Under the pieces are notes generated by a model that was not told where the DNA came from, made no database searches, and worked only from the letters and a program-made list of their open reading frames with translations. Shown piece by piece: positions 14,998 through 22,547 of a DNA stretch of 45,668 nt (position 1 is the stretch's first letter; each line of letters starts with the position of its first letter). A program made the translations under genes and the position numbers. The DNA comes from Zetaproteobacteria bacterium CG_4_9_14_3_um_filter_54_145 (GTDB taxonomy: Bacteria > Pseudomonadota > Zetaproteobacteria > Mariprofundales > Mariprofundaceae). The stretch spans positions 1 through 45,668 of the forward strand of contig PFXI01000016.1 in NCBI GenBank assembly GCA_002791575.1. Reading direction: 5' to 3'.

Positions 14998-16846
14998 AAT
15001 TGCTGTATTTCTTTCCGGTCAGGTTATCCACGCGTGCGAACATGTCGATATCCTGCCAGTGATAATTGATCACTGCATTTACAGTCAGATAGGCTGGCAG
15101 GCGCGGACGGGCGTTGGCCTGATCACTGATCAGAAATGATGAGCCGACATAAGTGAGTTGAAGGCTGCTGGAGAGTCCCTGCAGCCAGTCGGCCTGCCAA
15201 TTGGCGCCGAAGCGGTTGCGTGCTACGGCAGGGATGCTTTTGCCGCTGGAAATGCCGCCACGGAAACTGGCCTTGCTGTAGGTATAGTTGGCGGATAATT
15301 GGAGTAAATCATGCGCACGCCAGTGACCGCCGAGCACGATCACATCATGACGTGTCCTGGCTGCATAATTTTCATTGGCGCCGAAACCGAATGCGCCGCC
15401 CACCGGGTTATAATAAATCTCATGGTTCAGATCGGCGCGACTGGCGCTGGCCTCCAGCCAGGCGGATTTGAGGTCGTAACGCAGGCTGGTGCTGTAATGA
15501 CGGCCGGTCTGTGTTTTCAGCGTACTGTCTACGGTGCCGGAAAAGAAGCTGAAGCGCTCATCCAGCAGCGGGAAGCGCATGGAGCTGGCAGCATTCAGTC
15601 TCAGTCGCAGCTGATCGGTCAGGCCCAGTGAGGCGCCGGCATCCCAGGCGCTTGCCTGATTGGCAATAGCACTGACGCCACCTTTGGTGAAGCTGTCGCG
15701 CATGCGCTCGTTGCGCAGGCCGCCATTTACAGACCAGCTGTTATCGGCAGCGCTGACCGTCAATTCACCGTAATAACCGTCACGTTTGTGGTCGAAGTCG
15801 GTATTGCCGACAGCGCCGCCAAAATTAAACGAACCATTGCCGCGATCAATATCGGCACCGGCCACAATACGGCTGACGATGTCAGTGCCGGTAGTGAATG
15901 TGAGTTTTGGGCGCAGGGATGCATTGCGTTGAACAAAATCACTGACCGATGCAAAGCTGATAAATTCCGAGTGCACATCACGGCGCCGAAAACCGCCGGC
16001 AATATCCGCCTCCAGCCCGAAATCCGACAGCCAGTTTATACCGCCATCGATATAGTTGTCGGTTGTGCGACTGAAGTTCTGAGGCGTAGTCGCCTGCTTG
16101 CGGTTGGCTGTCATCTGCGCGCGGCTCAGGGCACCGGGTAAGCCGGCCCGGTCACGGTGATGATTGCCGGAAATGTGCAGGCTCAGGTTGTCTGTGAAAT
16201 CGGCTTCTGCCCGTGCGCCACCATCGAAGCGGTCAAAGAAGCCGTTGTCGCGATAGCCCTTGCTGGTCAGGCCGGAGAAATTTGCCTCCATGCGCGTTTT
16301 GCCTGCATCGGCGCCGATTCGCCCCTGGCTCGAAAATTCGCCGAAGCTGCCGCCGGCCAGATTGATGCTGCCTCCGGAGGCGGGTACTTTTGTAATGATA
16401 TTGATGACGCCGCCGACTGCCCCGTTGCCGTAGAGAACAGCGTTGGCACCATGTACAATTTCAATGCGTTCAATCTGATCCAGTGGAATCTGTGCCCAGT
16501 CGGTGCCGGAGAGATCCGGATTATTGATCCGGCGTCCATCGATCAGTACAACACTGTTGGCTGCGGCCGATTCGCCGAAACCACCCAGATCCACCTGCGA
16601 TTTTGCCCCGACCCCGGAGGTGTCGCGGACAACAATATTAGCTTGTCCCTTGAGCAGATCGACAACCGTTGCAGCATGAGAGGATTCGATGGCCTGCCTG
16701 TCGATAACGGTTACCGGTCGTGATGATGTGATGGATGGTGCAGCAACCCTGCCTGCTGTGACATTCAGCTCACCGAGATCCTGCGTTTGAGCCATAGCTG
16801 TTGCCGGCATCACCGCCATCAGCCATAAAATATGTTTCAGTTTCAT
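14912..16846 (-). CDS. btuB: TonB-dependent outer-membrane receptor for cobalamin
   Basis: This outer-membrane beta-barrel takes up corrinoids. The start ATG at 16846 gives a clear signal peptide (MKLKHILWLMAVMPATAMAQ) with AGGA upstream; the frame is open 65 codons further but that part has no signal or similarity. The mature N-terminus holds a TonB-box-like segment (DLGELNVTA), then a plug domain (VVDLLKGQANIVVRDTSG, IERIEIVHGANAVLYG, GGVINIITK) and a barrel ending RAGASYSF with a terminal aromatic. At 644 residues it is near E. coli BtuB (614). A cobalamin riboswitch upstream on the same strand supports the substrate assignment and predicts repression by B12. Confidence 0.92.
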   Translation of the reverse strand: MKLKHILWLMAVMPATAMAQTQDLGELNVTAGRVAAPSITSSRPVTVIDRQAIESSHAATVVDLLKGQANIVVRDTSGVGAKSQVDLGGFGESAAANSVVLIDGRRINNPDLSGTDWAQIPLDQIERIEIVHGANAVLYGNGAVGGVINIITKVPASGGSINLAGGSFGEFSSQGRIGADAGKTRMEANFSGLTSKGYRDNGFFDRFDGGARAEADFTDNLSLHISGNHHRDRAGLPGALSRAQMTANRKQATTPQNFSRTTDNYIDGGINWLSDFGLEADIAGGFRRRDVHSEFISFASVSDFVQRNASLRPKLTFTTGTDIVSRIVAGADIDRGNGSFNFGGAVGNTDFDHKRDGYYGELTVSAADNSWSVNGGLRNERMRDSFTKGGVSAIANQASAWDAGASLGLTDQLRLRLNAASSMRFPLLDERFSFFSGTVDSTLKTQTGRHYSTSLRYDLKSAWLEASASRADLNHEIYYNPVGGAFGFGANENYAARTRHDVIVLGGHWRAHDLLQLSANYTYSKASFRGGISSGKSIPAVARNRFGANWQADWLQGLSSSLQLTYVGSSFLISDQANARPRLPAYLTVNAVINYHWQDIDMFARVDNLTGKKYSNYGVFSAFSGDSFYPAPTASFRAGASYSF

Positions 16847-17134
16847 TGTCTTTTCCTTTCGCGCCCGCCGCGCATATACAAGTTTTGGCGGTTGTGATTG
16901 TCGGGAAAGGTGGGTGTACGGATCGGAAGGAGCGGTAATGCGCGCCAACTGTTCCGGCACTACCTCCCTCCGAGGTCTCAAACCGATGGCATGCGAGGGT
17001 GTCCGATTTTTCTCCTCTGGCGCTGCTGCTGTGCTGCTCAAATGCTCACATACAGAAAGTATGCTCCGCTTTTGCGCTGCTCGCGCCTTACCAGAGGCTG
17101 AAAACCAAACACCTCACTATCGTCATACCGTGTT
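16847..17134 (-). other. Long structured leader between riboswitch and btuB
   Basis: About 290 bases of transcript separate the B12 box from the btuB ATG, with no convincing gene. It contains a large imperfect inverted repeat, CCTCTGG at 17014-17020 with CCAGAGG at 17091-17097 and inner pairing of CGC with GCG. At its centre is a small hairpin, CATAC-N5-GTATG (17048-17062). This may be the expression platform or a small inserted palindromic repeat. No U-run terminator was recognised. Confidence 0.5.
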
Positions 17135-17315
17135 TCGGGCCGGTCTCCTGGCTTGCCTTCATCCGCGGCTGTTCTCCTTCCCGGTTTCCCTGTGGGTATA
17201 AACAGCGTTGTCAGGCCTACAGTAGCGGGGGCTGCGCCGGAATTGACTGACAGATCAATCGTACCGGACTTCCCGTTTCATCCCTTTGCCGAACGGCATC
17301 GGAACACCCAAAACG
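17135..17315 (-). ncRNA. Cobalamin riboswitch
   Basis: Read on the minus strand, conserved blocks appear in order: GGTGTTCCGATGCC, GGCAAAGGGATGAA, GGGAAGTCCGGT, GCGCAGCCCCCGCTACTGTA, a P5/P6-type region with AAACCGGGAAGG, and the B12 box AAGCCAGGAGACCGGCCC (about 17137-17154). This is the class that binds adenosylcobalamin or its relatives and lowers expression downstream. It lies about 290 bases upstream of btuB and probably controls btuB, tonB, btuF and cobQ. Boundaries are approximate because P1 was not folded. Confidence 0.93.
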
Positions 17316-17441
17316 GCGCGAAGTCTAGCCATATGTCGAACTTCCGTCCATCTGCCTGCGCCATGTCATGCAACGGCCGCATGCATTGGTCGGGTGAGAG
17401 GTCTATAGTGTTGGCGATAAAGACGGTGTGGCGGGGGTAGT

Positions 17442-17915
17442 ATGCGCAAACGAATCATTGAACGGGATACGCAGCAGGTGTCAGAGGCAGTTGGTGATTG
17501 GCTGGACCTGGAATCGCTGGTGCAGGCAGAGCTTACATCCGAGGATGCGTCGTTCCCGATAGAGTCGGCGCTGGCTGCCGGGGCAGGACCCGGCTGGCGG
17601 GCAGCAGGGGCAGGAGAGCAGACACTGCGCTTGTTGTTTGATCATCCGCAGCGCATCAGCCTGATTCGCTTGCTGTTTGATGAGCCGGATCAACAGCGCA
17701 CACAGGAGTTCACCCTGCGCTGGTCTCAGGACGGCGGTGCGACTTACCATGAAATTGCCCGCCAGCAATATAACTTCAGCGCGCCGGATGCAACCCGCGA
17801 GAGTGAAGCATTCAATGTTGATCTGCATGATGTGAATGTGCTCGAATTACACATCATTCCGGATATCAGTGGCGGAGGTGCATGCGCCTCGCTTAGCCGC
17901 TGGTCCGTAGCCTGA
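17442..17915 (+). CDS. Conserved-looking 157-aa protein, possible beta-sandwich domain
   Basis: I do not recognise a named family. The sequence alternates hydrophobic and polar residues in the style of a discoidin/galactose-binding-like beta sandwich: TLRLLFDHPQRISLIRLLFD, then EFTLRWSQDGGATYHEIARQ and VLELHIIPDISGGGACASLS. No signal peptide or membrane segment is seen, so it is probably cytoplasmic. The ATG has GGGGG a few bases upstream. It is divergent from btuB; its promoter must lie in the short region next to the riboswitch. A sugar-binding role is only a structural guess. Confidence 0.65.
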   Translation: MRKRIIERDTQQVSEAVGDWLDLESLVQAELTSEDASFPIESALAAGAGPGWRAAGAGEQTLRLLFDHPQRISLIRLLFDEPDQQRTQEFTLRWSQDGGATYHEIARQQYNFSAPDATRESEAFNVDLHDVNVLELHIIPDISGGGACASLSRWSVA

Positions 17916-18039
17916 TCGGGTGCCGTAACGATTTTGCAAGACGATTCCGAAAAAGTGAGGCAGAGTTAGCGGCTCCCGTTTCAATGGCACCAGCAATAAT
18001 TTCGCTTGCGTTGACCGGATATTGCATGGAGGAACCGCA

Positions 18040-18201
18040 TTGGCCAGAAAGAACTTTAAATTCGAGAAACGTCAGAAAGAAATTGCTAAACAGAAGAAAT
18101 CAGAAGAAAAACGCCTGCGTAAACAGGGTGTCGAAATCGGTGATGATGCCGAGGAAGAGACACCCAAAGCACCGAACGTTGACGACTGGCTTTCCAGCTA
18201 A
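18040..18201 (+). CDS. Small highly charged Lys/Glu-rich protein (53 aa)
   Basis: A TTG start is preceded by GGAGG with seven bases spacing. The product begins with ARKNFKFEKRQKEIAKQKKS, continues EEKRLRKQGVEIGD, and ends acidic (DDAEEETPKAP) with NVDDWLSS. It is a basic helix followed by an acidic tail. I recall similar short MARKxxKFEKRQKE proteins in several proteobacteria, with no known function; nucleic-acid or ribosome binding would suit the charge. A longer frame on the same strand (17984-18235) overlaps it but gives low-complexity Arg/Pro sequence without a ribosome site and is rejected. Confidence 0.75.
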   Translation: MARKNFKFEKRQKEIAKQKKSEEKRLRKQGVEIGDDAEEETPKAPNVDDWLSS

Positions 18202-18231
18202 GCCGCAGCGTCAGGACGCGCCGGGTAACGC

Positions 18232-20133
18232 TTAATTCAAACGCGGTGTGTGATACATCTGCAGATAACGGGCCGGGTCAAATGCTTTGTCTGTCAGAAT
18301 CTGTGTGCGTGCTGTTACTTCGACAACATGATTCGCCAGTGTGAATGTGCTCTGATGTTGTGTTAGCAGCCCCAGATTCTGCCGGGCAATAGCCAGGCCC
18401 TGGTCGGCTGCTTTTTCAAACCATTGCTCTGCCTGTCGCTTATCCATGGCCACACCCCTGCCCAGAGCATACATATAGCCCAGTGTGTTCTGAGCCTGAG
18501 GAAATCCACTCTCTGCCGCTTTTCTGTACCAGAATACTGCCTTGCTATCCTGCTGTTCCACGCCTTCGCCCTTGCGATAGAGATTGGCCAGATTGAACTG
18601 GGCAGGTGCATAGCCGCTTTCTGCCGCCTTTTCGTACCAGACAAGTGCTTCCGGCATATTGAATGCTGTGCCCTGTGCACGCTGATACATCGAGGCAATG
18701 ATATTCTGCGCCTCGCTGTCACCGGCTCTGGCGGCGCGTTCAAAGAGCGCGAATGCATTGGCCGCATCCGCTTTGCGGTAGTAGAGCACGGCCAGATTGT
18801 ACATGGCGTCGGTATTGCCCTGTTCAGCCGCTTTTTGATACCATTTTATGGCTTCCTCGCTGCTGGTGATGACGCCATGTCCCAGATCATAAAACATACC
18901 GAGCAGCAGTGTAGCTCGCGGATTGCCATCCTGCTGGGACTGCTGCAGCCATTCGGCGGCGGCATCATCATTCTCGATCGTGCCGATGCCGCGTACATAC
19001 ATCAGTGCCAGGTTGTACTGGGCAGTATGATCAGTCACCGCTGCTTTTTTCAACCAGACGAGGGTTGTGCGCAGATCCTGTTTGGTGCCGCGCCCGAGCG
19101 CATACATGATTGCCAGATTGTTTTGTGCATCACTGATGTCTGCCTGCGCTGCCTCGCTGAGCCAGTGCACGGCCTGTTCATCCTGGCCGCTTTCACTGTA
19201 CAGAATACCGAGGTTTGCCTGCGCCCGTGCTTCCCCTGCCTCGGCGGCTACTGTCAGCCAGTGCAGGGCTTCCTGCTGATTCTGTTGGATGCCACGGCCT
19301 GTGGCGTATAATACACCGATAGCGGCGGCGGCCTTTATCTGCTTTTGTGTGGCCGCTTTCAGGTACCAGTCGGCCGCTTCCTGTGCGGCTGCATCGCCCT
19401 TGCGGCTGATCAGCAGTTCAGCCAGATGGAACTGTGCTTCGGCATTGCCGCTGGCGGCACTCTGCCGCAGCCAGCTCTCTGCCTGCTGCATGTCGGCATT
19501 CAGTCCTTGTCCCTGTTGATAGAGCATGGCCAGTACAAATTGTGCGGCGGCATCGCCGCCGGCCGCCTTTGCCGTCACACGGTTTAGCAGTTGCTGCCGG
19601 AAAGAGCGGGCTTGCACATTGCCGGCTGCAGCGGCCTTGATGGCCCATGCCAGTGCGGCGGCATCATTTTTGTGCGTGCCGCGCCCTTCGGCATACATCA
19701 CCGCCAGCCGCAGTTCGGCACCGGCATGGTTTGATGCCGCGGCTTTGCTGAACCATTGCACTGCTGCCGTAGCTTCCCGCTGCTCTACGCCGCGGCCATT
19801 TTCCAGCAACATGCCGAGTTCGTACTGCGCTTCAGTGTGCCCCTGCGCAGCTGCCAGCTTCAGCCAGCGAACCGCCTGGGTGTCATCCTGGTCTACCCCC
19901 TGGCCGTCCCGATAGAGCATGGCAAAGCGATACTGTGCTTCCGGTTTCCCCTGTTTGGCAGCCACGCCAAACCATTCGGCGGCAGTGTCGAAATCACCCT
20001 GCTGCAAGGCCTGTTCGCCTTTGACCATGGGGTCGGCATTCAGGTCACCATAATCCGGGGTGGAGAGAAACAGGTAAAACATGGCGCCAAATGCCACTGC
20101 CGCGGTCAGAAGTAGTATATTGCGGATATTCAT
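18232..20133 (-). CDS. Sel1-like repeat (TPR) protein, membrane-anchored
   Basis: The start ATG at 20133 gives MNIRNILLLTAAVAFGAMFY, a signal anchor; an upstream extension would lie inside ubiD. The rest is about 15 tandem Sel1-like repeats of about 36 residues, each with the form A-x-x-W-x-x-x-A-A-x-x-G-x-x-x-A-Q-x-x-L-A-x-x-Y-x-x-G-x-G (for example EALVWYEKAAESGYAPAQFN). Such superhelices are periplasmic or membrane-linked scaffolds for protein contacts. One repeat is interrupted (AARSFRQQLLN-type linker near residue 160). It starts 16 bases after the ubiD stop and ends the operon. No enzymatic part is seen. Confidence 0.88.
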   Translation of the reverse strand: MNIRNILLLTAAVAFGAMFYLFLSTPDYGDLNADPMVKGEQALQQGDFDTAAEWFGVAAKQGKPEAQYRFAMLYRDGQGVDQDDTQAVRWLKLAAAQGHTEAQYELGMLLENGRGVEQREATAAVQWFSKAAASNHAGAELRLAVMYAEGRGTHKNDAAALAWAIKAAAAGNVQARSFRQQLLNRVTAKAAGGDAAAQFVLAMLYQQGQGLNADMQQAESWLRQSAASGNAEAQFHLAELLISRKGDAAAQEAADWYLKAATQKQIKAAAAIGVLYATGRGIQQNQQEALHWLTVAAEAGEARAQANLGILYSESGQDEQAVHWLSEAAQADISDAQNNLAIMYALGRGTKQDLRTTLVWLKKAAVTDHTAQYNLALMYVRGIGTIENDDAAAEWLQQSQQDGNPRATLLLGMFYDLGHGVITSSEEAIKWYQKAAEQGNTDAMYNLAVLYYRKADAANAFALFERAARAGDSEAQNIIASMYQRAQGTAFNMPEALVWYEKAAESGYAPAQFNLANLYRKGEGVEQQDSKAVFWYRKAAESGFPQAQNTLGYMYALGRGVAMDKRQAEQWFEKAADQGLAIARQNLGLLTQHQSTFTLANHVVEVTARTQILTDKAFDPARYLQMYHTPRLN

Positions 20134-20149
20134 TGGCAGCAGCGGCGGA

Positions 20150-21610
20150 TCACAGGTCCAGCTCGTCCCAGATATTGTCGATGCGGGCTTTGACATCCGC
20201 ATCCATGCTGATCGTGCGTCCCCATTCGCGATCGCTTTCGCCAGCCCACTTGTTGGTGGCATCTATGCCGACCTTGGAGCCGAGACCTGCGATCGGTGAG
20301 GCGAAATCGAGGTAATCGATCGGGGTGCGCTCGGCCATGGTAAAGTCGCGGGCCGGATCGCAACGGGTGGAGATGGCCCAGATCACCTCTTTCCAGTCAC
20401 GGCAGTCGATATCCTCATCGACGACGATGATGAACTTTGTGTACATGAACTGGCGCAGGTATGACCAGATGCCGAACATCACCCGCTTGGCGTGTCCCGC
20501 ATAGCCCTTGCGAATAGATACGATGGCCACACGATAGGAGCAACCCTCCATCGGCAGATAAAAATCGACAATTTCCGGAAACTGTTTGCGCAGTATCGGG
20601 ACAAAAACTTCGTTGAATGCCAGTCCCAGTATGGCTGGCTCATCCGGCGGTTTGCCGGTATGGGTCGAGTGATAGATGGCATCCTTGCGCATACTCATGC
20701 GCTCGACAGTGAATACCGGAAACATCTCTGTTTCGTTGTAATAGCCGGTATGATCGCCGTAGGGGCCCTCTTCGGCGTATTCACTCAGCGACACATGGCC
20801 TTCAAGCACGATTTCAGCCGAGGCCGGTACTTGCAATGGCACGCTCAGGCAATCGGTCAGTACCGTTTTTTCGCCGCGTAGCAGGCCGGCAAACTGGTAC
20901 TCGGACAGGGTGTCGGGTACGGGCGTGACTGCTGCCAGGATGGTGGCGGGATCGGCACCAATGACGACCGCGCAGGGAAATGAATCCGCGCCGGACTTCT
21001 TTGCTTCCAGATGATCCTGGGCACCGCCGCGATGTTTGAGCCAGCGCATGATCAGCTTGTTTTTGGCGATCGGTTGCTGGCGGTAGATGCCGATGTTCTG
21101 ACGTGATTTATTGGGCCCTTTGGTGACCACCAGTCCCCATGTCAGCAACGGGCCGATGTCTTCCGGCCAGCAGGTCTGGATGGGCAGCAGCCCCAGATCC
21201 ACATCCTCTCCGCAGAGCGAGACCTCCTGCCAGGCTGCTTTTTTTGCCGTTTTAGGTTGCATGTGCATTACTTTTTTCAGTAGCGGGAATTTGTCCCAGG
21301 CATCCTTGAATCCTTTCGGCGGCTCGGGCTCTTTCAGATAGGCCAGGAGCTCGCCGATCTCACGCAACTCGGCGGCGGATTCACGTCCCATGCCGAGTGC
21401 GATGCGCTCGGCCGTGCCGAACAGGTTGGTCAGTACCGGCATATCATGATTCTTGACCCGCTCAAACAGCAGGGCAGGGCCGCCTGCGCGCAGAACGCGG
21501 TCGGAAATCTCGGTCATTTCCAGTTCTGTACTGATTTCAGCCTTGATGCGCTTAAGCAGTCTCCGTTTCTCCAGGTCTGCAATGAAGGCGCGCATGTCCG
21601 GGTAGCTCAT
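20150..21610 (-). CDS. ubiD: UbiD-family prenylated-FMN decarboxylase (3-octaprenyl-4-hydroxybenzoate carboxy-lyase)
   Basis: The enzyme removes the carboxyl group from 3-polyprenyl-4-hydroxybenzoate in ubiquinone synthesis, using prFMN made by UbiX. It is 486 residues (E. coli 497). Motifs include [29 protein letters not shown], and the active-site acid region [13 protein letters not shown], then [14 protein letters not shown]. The start ATG overlaps the STAS-gene stop by four bases, and the Sel1 gene follows after 16 bases. UbiX is not in the window. Confidence 0.94.
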   Translation of the reverse strand: MSYPDMRAFIADLEKRRLLKRIKAEISTELEMTEISDRVLRAGGPALLFERVKNHDMPVLTNLFGTAERIALGMGRESAAELREIGELLAYLKEPEPPKGFKDAWDKFPLLKKVMHMQPKTAKKAAWQEVSLCGEDVDLGLLPIQTCWPEDIGPLLTWGLVVTKGPNKSRQNIGIYRQQPIAKNKLIMRWLKHRGGAQDHLEAKKSGADSFPCAVVIGADPATILAAVTPVPDTLSEYQFAGLLRGEKTVLTDCLSVPLQVPASAEIVLEGHVSLSEYAEEGPYGDHTGYYNETEMFPVFTVERMSMRKDAIYHSTHTGKPPDEPAILGLAFNEVFVPILRKQFPEIVDFYLPMEGCSYRVAIVSIRKGYAGHAKRVMFGIWSYLRQFMYTKFIIVVDEDIDCRDWKEVIWAISTRCDPARDFTMAERTPIDYLDFASPIAGLGSKVGIDATNKWAGESDREWGRTISMDADVKARIDNIWDELDL

Positions 21611-21936
21611 GCAGCGCTGTCTTCAATATCAAAAACGGTGTCCAGTTTAGCCAGTTCAAAGACGTCGCGCACATTTTCACTCAGGCCGGAGAGGATAAAA
21701 CGACCACCGGTCAGGCGGGACCACTGCAGTCCCTCCACCAGTGTGGCGATGCCGGAAGAGTCCATGAAGTCCACATCATTGAGGACGACGCGCACCTCTT
21801 TTATGCTGGCTGAAAACAGCGGTTTGAGCTCTTCCCGCAGGCGTGGCGAGGTATGAATGGTGACATCCCCGTGTACGCGCAGCAGAGCTGTCTGTGTATC
21901 ACGGTTTTCATGCTCAAATGTCAGTTTTACATCCAT
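21607..21936 (-). CDS. Anti-sigma factor antagonist (STAS domain)
   Basis: The 109-residue single STAS domain has the SpoIIAA/RsbV signature [18 protein letters not shown], where Ser60 or Ser61 is the usual phosphorylation site. In this family the unphosphorylated antagonist binds the anti-sigma kinase and frees the sigma factor; phosphorylation by the kinase blocks it. The partner kinase is the gene immediately upstream, one base away. The stop overlaps the ubiD start. No cognate sigma factor or PP2C phosphatase is in the window, so the output of the switch is unknown. Confidence 0.9.
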   Translation of the reverse strand: MDVKLTFEHENRDTQTALLRVHGDVTIHTSPRLREELKPLFSASIKEVRVVLNDVDFMDSSGIATLVEGLQWSRLTGGRFILSGLSENVRDVFELAKLDTVFDIEDSAA

Positions 21937-21937
21937 C

Positions 21938-22429
21938 TTATTCTCCCTCAGCGAGTTTAAAAATCAGACGCCAGCGATTGCCGTCATCCAGTATGTCGTG
22001 TTCACAATGGTCGGAAACCGAGCAGATCAGTTTCAGGCCCAGGCCGCCCGGACACGGATTAGCATGGTCAATGCGGCGTGCTGCCACCTCTTTCAGGCAA
22101 CCGTTCCAGCTGACAGAGGCGTAATCACGGAAGTCAAACAGCAGTACCGAGCCGTCGCTGTGGTTGATAATGCGCGTCTCGAACTCAACCCTGCCGGGCT
22201 TGCCGCCATATGCATGGTTGGCGATATTGGCAAACAGTTCATCCACGGCAACAGCCACGCGATTGCTGCGTAACTCGCTCATGCCGGCACGCGCACTCAT
22301 GACCGCGACGATTGAACGCAATACATAGACACAGTCGCTGTTGCAATTGAGCTGCAGGCGCAGGCGACCGACATGGCTGCTTTCACATTCAGGAAAAGAT
22401 ACATCCTGCACACAGGGCTTAGCTGTCAT
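21938..22429 (-). CDS. Anti-sigma regulatory factor / serine kinase (RsbW-like HATPase)
   Basis: It has a GHKL ATPase fold. The N box is VAVAVDELFANIANHAYGG and the G2 box is CPGGLGLKLI, as in RsbW/SpoIIAB-type kinases. The start ATG at 22429 (MTAKPCVQD) has AGAGG five bases upstream; a TTG four codons earlier is less likely. It heads an operon with the STAS antagonist, ubiD and the Sel1 protein. It may bind a sigma factor or act in another partner-switching pathway. Confidence 0.87.
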   Translation of the reverse strand: MTAKPCVQDVSFPECESSHVGRLRLQLNCNSDCVYVLRSIVAVMSARAGMSELRSNRVAVAVDELFANIANHAYGGKPGRVEFETRIINHSDGSVLLFDFRDYASVSWNGCLKEVAARRIDHANPCPGGLGLKLICSVSDHCEHDILDDGNRWRLIFKLAEGE

Positions 22430-22459
22430 GGCACCTCTCAATCCGGGCTAGATAGTCTC

Positions 22460-22486
22460 CGCATTATGCGTCTTGCCAAGCTTGGC
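22460..22486. promoter_or_regulatory. Two adjacent palindromes in the promoter region of the anti-sigma operon
   Basis: CGCATTATGCG (22460-22470) and GCCAAGCTTGGC (22475-22486) are both perfect palindromes, with centres about 16 bases apart. On the minus strand a possible -35 TTGGCA lies in the second palindrome, and a weak -10 (CTATCT) follows about 18 bases on. They could be operators for the rsbW-like operon. This is inference from symmetry and position. Confidence 0.4.
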
Positions 22487-22547
22487 GTCCAATTACGCTA
22501 AACGCAACCTGAGCGCTATGCCACCTGGCTGGCTGCTCGACGTGCCC

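Noticed and set aside
16847-17041. 65-codon in-frame extension of btuB
   Set aside because: It precedes a clear signal peptide that has its own ribosome site, and it lies in the structured leader.
17984-18235. 83-aa plus-strand ORF
   Set aside because: Overlaps the 53-aa TTG gene in another frame, has no ribosome site, and its sequence is Arg/Pro-rich without a recognisable domain.
18232-20133. Tandem DNA repeats or CRISPR-like array
   Set aside because: The periodicity comes from about 15 degenerate Sel1 protein repeats; there is no constant DNA repeat with unique spacers.
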